Below, in pieces: positions 1 through 5,577 of a DNA stretch of 6,577 nucleotides; position 1 is the first letter of the stretch; each line of letters begins with the position of its first letter. The translations under genes and the position numbers were made by a program. The stretch is from UBA1189 sp045660385 (GTDB taxonomy: Bacteria > Bacteroidota > Bacteroidia > Bacteroidales > Bacteroidaceae): NCBI GenBank assembly GCA_045660385.1, contig JAZRDT010000070.1, forward strand, positions 1 to 6,577, written 5' to 3'. The notes beneath the pieces were generated by a model. That model was not told the origin of the DNA. It searched no databases and saw nothing but the letters and a program-made list of their open reading frames with translations.

Positions 1-1
1 G

Positions 2-469
2 ACCAATCTCTTGGGTAGGCATCGTAGCCGTCCGTACAACCCAGACATAGCAAATGTCTTCTTCCGTGCCGGAGAGATAGAGGCATGGGGACGCGGCATC
101 GAACGTATCATTGCAGCGTGCAATAAAGAAGGCTTCCCCGATCCCCAATTTGATTATGACGGCGGAGGACTGTGGACTACATTTTATTTCAAAGAGGAGT
201 ATACGAGAAACGCTACCCACACATCTCCAAATAAGGGTGTATTTGGCGAGACGGATGGCGAGACGGATGGCGAGATAAAACTAACAGAACGACAACAAGT
301 TGTGTATAGAGAAATCAAAAAAGACACTTCTCATACAGCCAAGAGTTTGGCGAGACAATTAGAGTTATCACAGAGAACTGTCGAGAGAGAAATCTCATTC
401 CTGAGAAATAATGGATTTATTGATAAGAGTAGCAAAGAGAACAAAAGTAATTGGGTCGTACTGAAATAA
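2..469 (+). CDS. AlbA_2/HATPase_c_4 family ATP-binding regulator-like protein, C-terminal part (5' truncated by window edge)
   Basis: The frame is open from the window edge, so the true start lies outside; the TTG at position 11 is not needed as a start. The visible part begins with a segment close to the end of the HATPase_c_4 module found in AlbA_2 (Schlafen-like) bacterial proteins: R-P-Y-N-P-D-I-A-N-V-F-F-R-A-G followed by E-x-W-G-R-G-I-E-R-I. A polar linker with a G-E-T-D repeat follows. The last roughly 60 residues (from LTERQQVVYREI) look like a winged helix-turn-helix, with LARQLELSQRTVEREISFL as the likely recognition region. Family members are usually annotated as ATP-binding proteins or putative transcriptional regulators and are common accessory genes in Bacteroidales. 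Their exact role is not settled. The gene is visibly more AT-rich than the rhamnosidase downstream, which suggests separate ancestry. Family call is fairly secure; function is not. Confidence 0.8.
   Translation, partial: TNLLGRHRSRPYNPDIANVFFRAGEIEAWGRGIERIIAACNKEGFPDPQFDYDGGGLWTTFYFKEEYTRNATHTSPNKGVFGETDGETDGEIKLTERQQVVYREIKKDTSHTAKSLARQLELSQRTVEREISFLRNNGFIDKSSKENKSNWVVLK
245..275 (+). repeat. 12-bp in-frame tandem repeat in the AlbA_2 protein linker
   Basis: The unit GGCGAGACGGAT occurs at 245-256 and 257-268, followed by a partial third copy, GGCGAGA, at 269-275. It encodes G-E-T-D, G-E-T-D, G-E between the ATPase-like module and the winged helix. Because the unit is four codons, copy-number change would alter linker length without breaking the frame. 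Confidence 0.9.
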
Positions 470-490
470 GGGAAATTGCTTATTAGATTT

Positions 491-562
491 ATGCCCGAAA
501 ACAACCGCATAGAATATAAAAGAGAATTGACCTCGGATTTGGAAACAGAGCCTAAGAAATGA
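491..562 (+). pseudogene. N-terminal remnant of a second AlbA_2-family gene
   Basis: A 23-codon frame starts at ATG 491, 21 bp after the stop of the preceding gene, and ends at TGA 560-562. It begins MPENNRIEYKRELTSDLE. From recall of the family, M-x-E-N-N-R-I-E-Y/F-K-R-E-L-T is the characteristic opening of Bacteroidales AlbA_2 proteins, normally followed by the A-F-L-N-x-x-x-G-G-x-I-Y-I-G-I-D core. Here the likeness stops after about 18 codons and the core is absent, so this is best read as the leftover 5' end of a gene whose body was deleted. It directly follows the C-terminal end of another member of the family, which supports that reading. Alternatives are a chance short frame or a leader peptide for the rhamnosidase. 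Confidence 0.6.
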
Positions 563-571
563 TTAGCATTG
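538..571 (+). promoter_or_regulatory. Weak candidate Bacteroidetes-type promoter upstream of the rhamnosidase
   Basis: TTTG at 538-541 and TAGCATTG at 564-571 resemble the Bacteroidetes -33 (TTTG) and -7 (TAnnTTTG) elements. The -7 has one mismatch and the 22-nt spacing is slightly long. If used, transcription would begin near 578, which would exclude the ATG at 576 and favour a later start. Such short degenerate motifs arise often by chance, so this is tentative. Confidence 0.2.
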
Positions 572-575
572 CTAT

Positions 576-3041
576 ATGACAATAAACGAGATGAGTACAA
601 ATAGGAAACCGACACGATTACTTAAGAGAATCATGCTCGCCATAACGAGCCTCGTCGGTTCACTGACGATAGCAGCCCAGGAGTTGGCACCACTCGCCGA
701 AGCGGAGTGGATAACGGGTAGCACGTATGCGGCGATGCCGCGTCACAAGATGGCTGAGGGGGTGGCCCTACCCATCTTCCGCAAAGTGATAACATGCGAT
801 GAGTCCATAGAACAGGCCACGCTGACGGCTACGGCACTGGGCGTGTATGACATCACCGTGAACGGAGTGCATGTGGAGGGACACGAGCTGAAGCCGGGAT
901 GGACGGACTACCGCAAGGAGGTGACCTGCCAGACGATGGACATCGCCCCGCTGCTGCGCAAGGGCGAGAACGAGATATGCGCGCAGCTGAGCTACGGATG
1001 GTGGGCTGGCGAGATCAGCCGCGGCGTATATGGCCGCCACACTCCGCTGGCACTGAAGGCCGAGGTGGTGATCAACGGACAATGCGTAGTCCGCACCGAC
1101 GACACCTGGCAGTGCAGCTACGGCGGACCGCTGCTGCTGGGTGAGATATACGATGGCGAGGTGTATGATGCACGCCGCACGCCCGTCGAATGGGAGGGGG
1201 TATCGGTGCTAAGGGGTATGCCGATGGCGGTAATCCCCTTCGAGGGGCCCGAGGTGCGCATCCGCGACAAGGCGTTGTGGCGTCGTCCGCAAAGGGTGAC
1301 CATCTATAGCGAAACGGTGAAGACCGGCACCGAGTATGGCATGATAAAGGTGGACCGTAGCCTGAAGGACCGCCCCTTCACACTGAAGAAAGGGGAGACG
1401 GCGGTCATCGATATGGGCCAAAACATGGTGGGATGGGTATACTTTGAGGCCAAGGCCGAACGAGGCACAGAGATCACCTTCCGCCACGGCGAGATGCTCA
1501 ACGACAATGGCGACCGCCGTGGACGGCTTGACGACGGTCCTGGCGGCAGCGTGTGGACATATAACCTGCGCGAGGCCGATGGCACACTGCGCTACACCTT
1601 CCGCGGCGACCGTGGGGGTGAGAGCTACCGTCCGCGCCACACGTTCATGGGGTTTCGCTACGTATCGGTGACAGCCACCGAGGAGGTGAGAATAGATAGA
1701 ATCGTAGGTCAGGTAGTAGGCTCGGAGATTGAGGAATGGGGCGAGTTTGCCTGCTCTGACCCGAGCATCAACCAACTGTATCGTAATATATGGTGGGGAC
1801 AACGGGGCAATTTCCTGAGTGTGCCCACCGACTGTCCGCAACGTGACGAGCGCCTCGGGTGGACGGGCGACACACAGATTTTTGCCCGCACGGCGCTGTA
1901 CAACTCCGACGCCAAGGACTTCTACCGCAAATGGATGCGCGACCTGCGCAACTCGCAACGTGCCGATGGTGCCTACCCCGACATTGCCCCTTACAACAAC
2001 TTCTGGGGCTATGGCACAGCGGCGTGGGGCGATGCCGGCGTGATAGTGCCATGGACGGTGTATGTGATGACGGGCGACCGCACCATACTGGAAGAGAACT
2101 ACGAGAGCATGACGCGCTATATACAGTGGCTATCGACCCAGGAGGAGACGGTGGATGGCATATGCTACACCCACATCGGTGCAGGCACTGCCACGGGCGA
2201 CTGGCTGGCCTACGCTCCCATCGAGAGCCGCTACGTATGCATGGCCTACTATGCCTATGTGGCCCAACTGATGGATAGCATATGCACTACGCTTGACAAA
2301 CTGCGCGAGGCCGAGAGCTACCGTGCATTGTACGAAGAGGTCAAGCAGGAGTTTCAGCAACGCTACATGCTCCCCGACGGAGCACTGAAGGAGCACACGC
2401 AGACGGCCTACCTGCTGGCCCTGCGCTTCGGTCTACTGCCCGAGCAGCACCGTGAGAGTGCCCGCCACACCTTGCGTCGCCTGATTGAAGAGAATGACTA
2501 TTGCCTGTCAACGGGCTTTGTAGGCACCGGCATACTGTGCTCAACGCTGACCGATGAGGGCATGAACGACCTTGCCTATGCCCTGCTCCTGCAACGCAAG
2601 AACCCCTCGTGGCTATACAGCATCGACCAAGGGGCTACGACCGTGTGGGAGCGGTGGGACTCATACAAGCGCGAGGAGGGATTCCACAAGCACGAGTGGA
2701 ACATGAACTCCTTCAACCACTATGCCTATGGTGCCGTTGCCGAATGGATGTATGCCTATATGTGCGGCATACGACCGGGCAAGGCTGGATTCAACCACGT
2801 GGTATTTGCTCCGCAAGTAGACAACCGCCCCGACAATCACCCCACCCTTGCCTATCAGCCGCGCATCACATGGGCCAAAGCCAAGACGCAGACTCCCCAT
2901 GGTGAAGTGTCGGCATCGTGGCGACTGAAAAGGAACGGACACTACGAGTATACCTTGACATTGCCCGCCGGAGTGACCTACGAACTGCAGATACCGAACC
3001 TCACGGAAAAGGATGAAGTGAGAGTTATTAATGTTGAATGA
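576..3041 (+). CDS. Secreted alpha-L-rhamnosidase, glycoside hydrolase family 78
   Basis: The enzyme hydrolyses terminal alpha-L-rhamnose from glycosides or plant polysaccharides such as rhamnogalacturonan. A signal peptide is visible: basic n-region around residues 10-18 (R-K-P-T-R-L-L-K-R), hydrophobic stretch about 19-33, probable cleavage at A34|Q35, so export to the periplasm or cell surface is expected. No lipobox cysteine is seen. Domain order fits GH78: N-terminal beta-sandwich about 60-235, concanavalin-like domain about 260-380, six-hairpin catalytic domain from about 390 to 725, and C-terminal beta-sandwich from about 730. The motif TDCPQRDERLGWTGD carries the predicted general acid E425, with D419 and D432. 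The predicted general base is E692 in TTVWERWD. The E425-E692 spacing (267) is close to that between E572 and E841 of Bacillus RhaB as I recall it. Length 821 is normal. Start choice is uncertain: ATG 576 or 591 keeps the basic n-region, whereas ATG 633 would lose it. The stop codon lies inside a heptad repeat. No SusC/SusD or other glycan-utilisation genes are in view. Confidence 0.93.
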   Translation: MTINEMSTNRKPTRLLKRIMLAITSLVGSLTIAAQELAPLAEAEWITGSTYAAMPRHKMAEGVALPIFRKVITCDESIEQATLTATALGVYDITVNGVHVEGHELKPGWTDYRKEVTCQTMDIAPLLRKGENEICAQLSYGWWAGEISRGVYGRHTPLALKAEVVINGQCVVRTDDTWQCSYGGPLLLGEIYDGEVYDARRTPVEWEGVSVLRGMPMAVIPFEGPEVRIRDKALWRRPQRVTIYSETVKTGTEYGMIKVDRSLKDRPFTLKKGETAVIDMGQNMVGWVYFEAKAERGTEITFRHGEMLNDNGDRRGRLDDGPGGSVWTYNLREADGTLRYTFRGDRGGESYRPRHTFMGFRYVSVTATEEVRIDRIVGQVVGSEIEEWGEFACSDPSINQLYRNIWWGQRGNFLSVPTDCPQRDERLGWTGDTQIFARTALYNSDAKDFYRKWMRDLRNSQRADGAYPDIAPYNNFWGYGTAAWGDAGVIVPWTVYVMTGDRTILEENYESMTRYIQWLSTQEETVDGICYTHIGAGTATGDWLAYAPIESRYVCMAYYAYVAQLMDSICTTLDKLREAESYRALYEEVKQEFQQRYMLPDGALKEHTQTAYLLALRFGLLPEQHRESARHTLRRLIEENDYCLSTGFVGTGILCSTLTDEGMNDLAYALLLQRKNPSWLYSIDQGATTVWERWDSYKREEGFHKHEWNMNSFNHYAYGAVAEWMYAYMCGIRPGKAGFNHVVFAPQVDNRPDNHPTLAYQPRITWAKAKTQTPHGEVSASWRLKRNGHYEYTLTLPAGVTYELQIPNLTEKDEVRVINVE

Positions 3042-3159
3042 TGAATGATGAATGGTGAATGATGAACCGACGCCAAACCGAGTGCAAGCAAGTTTACTTG
3101 GAATTGCCGAGGTGCGAAGGAGGAAAAGACTGCGTAGCAGAATTAATGTTGAATGGTGA
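3027..3159 (+). repeat. Possible composite intergenic repeat element with 18-bp direct repeats
   Basis: The 18-mers at 3027-3044 (ATTAATGTTGAATGATGA) and 3142-3159 (ATTAATGTTGAATGGTGA) are identical except for one base and lie 115 bp apart. Between them, after the end of array 1, is a core of about 77 bp with small structures: CAAGT-TT-ACTTG (3089-3100, 5-bp stem), CTGC-GTA-GCAG (3130-3140), and an imperfect direct repeat CCGAGTGCAAG (3078-3088) / CCGAGGTGCGAAG (3107-3119). No coding frame was found. The layout suggests a dispersed repeat unit with its heptad flanks, but dispersal cannot be tested from this window. Confidence 0.5.
3030..3064 (+). repeat. Heptanucleotide array 1 (AATGATG type), overlapping the rhamnosidase stop
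   Basis: Five contiguous 7-bp units run at 3030-3036 (AATGTTG), 3037-3043 (AATGATG), 3044-3050 (AATGATG), 3051-3057 (AATGGTG) and 3058-3064 (AATGATG). The TGA stop of the rhamnosidase (3039-3041) falls in the second unit, so the final residues of the protein are encoded by repeat. Confidence 0.92.
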
Positions 3160-3178
3160 TTATTAACGGTGAGTGGTG
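3145..3178 (+). repeat. Heptanucleotide array 2 (degenerate AATGGTG type)
   Basis: Units are AATGTTG (3145-3151), AATGGTG (3152-3158), a 6-base interruption ATTATT (3159-3164), AACGGTG (3165-3171) and AGTGGTG (3172-3178). It is the same unit family as array 1, but more diverged and with one phase slip. Confidence 0.75.
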
Positions 3179-3207
3179 AGAGAAATTGCTCTAAAACTCT
3201 TGAGTCT

Positions 3208-3235
3208 GTTGACCATTGACTGTTGACTGTTGACA
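3208..3235 (+). repeat. Heptanucleotide array 3 (GTTGACT type), just upstream of hemW
   Basis: Four contiguous units: GTTGACC (3208-3214), ATTGACT (3215-3221), GTTGACT (3222-3228) and GTTGACA (3229-3235). The array ends 18 bp before the hemW ATG, so it would lie in or close to the hemW 5' leader, leaving only an A-rich stretch without a clear Shine-Dalgarno before the start. Confidence 0.9.
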
Positions 3236-3253
3236 TAAAACATTAAACCAACC

Positions 3254-4390
3254 ATGGCCGGAATATACATACACGTACCCTTTTGCGAGAGTCGCTGCGC
3301 CTACTGCGACTTCTACTCCACCACGTTGCTGCGCCATCGCAGTGCCTATGTCGACACCGTATGTCGCGAGCTGAAGCTACGCCTGGGCGAACTGCAGGGT
3401 TCACCCATCGAGACCATCTACTTTGGCGGTGGCACTCCCTCGACATTGAGGATAGAGGAACTTTCCTCCATTCTCACTTCATTACGCAACTTTCATCTTT
3501 CATCTTTCAACTTTCAACTTGCTGAAATAACATTGGAAGCCAACCCCGACGACCTCACCGAGGAGTATGTACAGGGATTGCGCACGCTGCCCTTCAATCG
3601 GGTGAGCATAGGCATACAGTCGTTTCACGACCGCACGCTAAAGCTCGTGGGGCGTCGCCACACGGCACAAGAGGCAATTGATGCGGTACATCGCTGTCAG
3701 CGGATGGGACTCACCAACATCAGCATCGACCTCATGTATGGCTTGCCGGGCGAGACGCTGGAGGACTGGACATACAGCCTCGAACAGGCCATCGCACTTG
3801 GCGTGCCGCACATATCGGCCTATCACCTCACCTACGAGGAGGGTACACGACTGTGGCGTATGAAGGAGCAGGGCATCGTCAGTCCCATCGATGAGGAGCA
3901 GAGCATCAGCGCCTTCGAACTGCTACGCGAAAAGTTGCTGGCAGCCGGATACGAGCATTACGAGATCTCTAACTTTGCTCTGCCGGGCTATCACTCGCGC
4001 CACAACAGCAGCTATTGGAAGGGGATTCCCTATATTGGTCTGGGGCCGGGTGCACACTCCTACGATGGCAGCAACAGGAGATGGAACCTCAGTAGCCTCA
4101 CCGACTATATCGCCACGCCCCCGGGCGAGGATGTGCCGCACGAAGTGGAGCACCTAAGCACCGAGGAGCGCTACGACGAGCGCATCATCACCGAATTGCG
4201 CACGGCACGCGGCATCGACCTTACGGGTCTGCTCGCCGACTTCGGCGAACGCTACCACGCCCATTGCCTGCGCTGCGCCACACCCTATATACATAGAGGC
4301 CAACTCGTGCGCACCGCCGACAACCACCTTCATCTCACGCCCGAGAGCATCTTCATCAGCGATGCCGTGATGCGCGACTTGCTGTATTAA
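3254..4390 (+). CDS. hemW: HemW, radical SAM heme chaperone (coproporphyrinogen III oxidase-like)
   Basis: This cytoplasmic radical SAM protein binds heme and is thought to deliver it to haem enzymes. It is often mis-annotated as the oxygen-independent coproporphyrinogen III oxidase HemN. The [4Fe-4S] motif is C11-x3-C15-x2-C18, followed by D19-F20; HemW has Phe where HemN carries a fourth Cys. F57-GGGTP (58-62) is the SAM-binding glycine motif. H250-N251-S-S-Y254-W255 matches the HNxxYW motif reported for heme binding in HemW. A HemN_C-like domain fills the last 100 or so residues (HLSTEERYDERIITELRTARGI and beyond). Length 378 matches E. coli HemW. The start at ATG 3254 places MAGIYIHVPFC in the usual N-terminal position; no strong ribosome site is visible. 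Residues 80-89 (FHLSSFNFQL) are encoded entirely by a heptanucleotide array and lie in a variable loop before EITLEANPDDL. Expression may be independent of the rhamnosidase given the 212-bp gap. Confidence 0.93.
   Translation: MAGIYIHVPFCESRCAYCDFYSTTLLRHRSAYVDTVCRELKLRLGELQGSPIETIYFGGGTPSTLRIEELSSILTSLRNFHLSSFNFQLAEITLEANPDDLTEEYVQGLRTLPFNRVSIGIQSFHDRTLKLVGRRHTAQEAIDAVHRCQRMGLTNISIDLMYGLPGETLEDWTYSLEQAIALGVPHISAYHLTYEEGTRLWRMKEQGIVSPIDEEQSISAFELLREKLLAAGYEHYEISNFALPGYHSRHNSSYWKGIPYIGLGPGAHSYDGSNRRWNLSSLTDYIATPPGEDVPHEVEHLSTEERYDERIITELRTARGIDLTGLLADFGERYHAHCLRCATPYIHRGQLVRTADNHLHLTPESIFISDAVMRDLLY
3491..3520 (+). repeat. Heptanucleotide array 4 inside hemW (TTTCATC/TTTCAAC)
   Basis: Units are TTTCATC at 3491-3497 and 3498-3504, TTTCAAC at 3505-3511 and 3512-3518, plus TT. 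The reverse complement has units GTTGAAA and GATGAAA, close to the upstream GTTGAAT/GATGAAT arrays. The stretch encodes ten HemW residues (80-89). One unit is 7 bp, so gain or loss of a single copy would shift the reading frame. Confidence 0.92.
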
Positions 4391-4392
4391 AA

Positions 4393-4426
4393 AAAGTAAT
4401 AGGCTCCTTGGGGGGCCTATTACTTT
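4393..4426 (+). terminator. Bidirectional intrinsic terminator between hemW and the convergent membrane protein gene
   Basis: The arms AAAGTAATAGGCTCC (4393-4407) and GGGGCCTATTACTTT (4412-4426) pair over 15 bp with one G-T wobble and a TTGG loop. On the plus strand the hairpin is followed by a short T-rich tail. On the minus strand it is followed by the complement of an A-run (4389-4395), giving a good U-tract. It lies 2 bp after the hemW stop and 13 bp beyond the end of the minus-strand gene, so it can end transcription of both converging units. Confidence 0.88.
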
Positions 4427-4439
4427 CTTATCAACGAGT

Positions 4440-5573
4440 TTAATACTCATAGTAGCACCAATAGGTATCACCAAATTTACGACGACAGAGGTTCTCGGCC
4501 ACGATGGCATTGTCTTCATGTTCGCTCTGCAACGAACGATACTCCTCAAAACGGGCAACTATGGCACTATCGGGGGCAAACGACAGGGCAGACTCGGGAT
4601 ATTGCTCGTTATAGAGCAACCATGCCTCTTGATAGTGGGTAGGCACGTACTGGTCAGAGGCGGCCAACGGTGCGGTCTCTTTCATGAACGCGGGCAGATC
4701 CTTATCGAGCAACAGCGCTGCCAAATAAAGGTCACGGTAGATGGCCGAATCGTTCTTCATCGCCATACGGCGTGCGTAGGCGCGGCCATTCTCTCCACCA
4801 TACGGCATATTGCCTCCTAAATGACGGTAAAACTCGGAAGCGCCGTAGGCGTTACTTTGCTTCTTATGCTTGTTATAGACAAGACCGTCGGCCCCATAAT
4901 GCTGGGGATAATGGAAGAGGCGTTCCGGAAGGGTTCCCGTCTTTGCCATGGCCAGGTTGCGAAGGGCTGTGAGCTCGGCATTATAGTCATCCGAACGGCG
5001 CCCCACTTCGAGAACCTTCTCGAACTTCTCATCGTGCGTATATTTCCATGCGGCAAGTTCCATATGAGGAGCAGGTGCATGGTTGCTTATCTGTGCCGTC
5101 AGCACAAAGAGAAGCGAGAACGTGAGCAGATTGGGCCATAGGAAACCGTAGAAGTTCAGGCGGCGCACACTTACTGTCATCCGGTTGAGCCATACGATAC
5201 CGATATACAGGATCGTGCACAAGGGAACTCCCCACAACCAGCTTTCACCGGAATAGAGCATGGTACCATCATTCACGTCGGTAAACAAGGCCAGCAGGGT
5301 GCATGAGGGGATATATGACAATGCTTCCCATCGGCCATGCAACTTTGACGCACGATTGATGACCCACTGCAACAATAGCAGCAAGAGAGTAAATAGCAGG
5401 GCAGTAACAAAGGTGTTGCTTTCGGTCACTCCCTTTGAGAGGTTATCCTGCATCAATGCCAACAGCTCTCCCTGAAACACATATATATATATGAAGGAGA
5501 ATACAGCAAATAGCACAGCACATAGGATGCGGATGCTGCCATCGTACTTTGTCCTCTTACTCGTGTATCCCAT
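4440..5573 (-). CDS. Multi-pass membrane protein of unknown function (DUF6057-like)
   Basis: The first half holds about five hydrophobic segments, near residues 17-34, 55-72, 84-98, 112-129 and 143-161, separated by short loops. This indicates an inner-membrane domain. The second half (about 165-377) is soluble, helical and rich in aromatic residues, with stretches such as FEKVLEVGRRSDDYNAELTA and RDLYLAALLLDKDLPAFMKE that resemble TPR-like helical repeats. The phrase LPERLFHYPQHYGADGL and the overall layout recall the Bacteroidales DUF6057 family, assigned from memory. No catalytic motif is recognised. The start ATG (5571-5573) lies 4 nt after the stop of the branching-enzyme gene, so the two are probably co-transcribed and translationally coupled. 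The protein ends just before the shared terminator. A link to glycogen metabolism is only positional. Confidence 0.75.
   Translation of the reverse strand: MGYTSKRTKYDGSIRILCAVLFAVFSFIYIYVFQGELLALMQDNLSKGVTESNTFVTALLFTLLLLLLQWVINRASKLHGRWEALSYIPSCTLLALFTDVNDGTMLYSGESWLWGVPLCTILYIGIVWLNRMTVSVRRLNFYGFLWPNLLTFSLLFVLTAQISNHAPAPHMELAAWKYTHDEKFEKVLEVGRRSDDYNAELTALRNLAMAKTGTLPERLFHYPQHYGADGLVYNKHKKQSNAYGASEFYRHLGGNMPYGGENGRAYARRMAMKNDSAIYRDLYLAALLLDKDLPAFMKETAPLAASDQYVPTHYQEAWLLYNEQYPESALSFAPDSAIVARFEEYRSLQSEHEDNAIVAENLCRRKFGDTYWCYYEY
5481..5492. repeat. (AT)6 dinucleotide tract inside the first transmembrane segment
   Basis: Six AT units lie within the minus-strand membrane protein gene and encode the I-Y-I-Y part of its first hydrophobic segment (around residues 28-31). 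It is a short potential slippage site, and the coding fit to a membrane helix may be enough to explain it. Confidence 0.6.
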
Positions 5574-5577
5574 GTGC

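Noticed and set aside
331..615. 94-codon minus-strand frame across the first intergenic gap
   Set aside because: It is mostly antisense to the winged-helix coding region, and the Ser/Leu-rich translation reflects AT-rich sequence.
1209..1958. 249-codon open frame on the minus strand inside the rhamnosidase gene
   Set aside because: It lies wholly antisense to a well-supported GH78 gene, shows no recognisable domain, and is expected from codon bias in GC-rich coding DNA.
3030..3235. CRISPR-like array
   Set aside because: Units are 7 bp and contiguous with no unique spacers of constant length, so this is tandem repeat, not CRISPR.
2661..3236. 191-codon minus-strand frame spanning the rhamnosidase end and the heptad arrays
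   Set aside because: Half is antisense to the GH78 gene and the rest translates the repeats; the product is low-complexity with no domain.
3254..4390. Oxygen-independent coproporphyrinogen III oxidase (HemN)
   Set aside because: The motif is CxxxCxxC followed by D-F, without HemN's fourth Cys; the HNxxYW motif and 378-residue length fit HemW.
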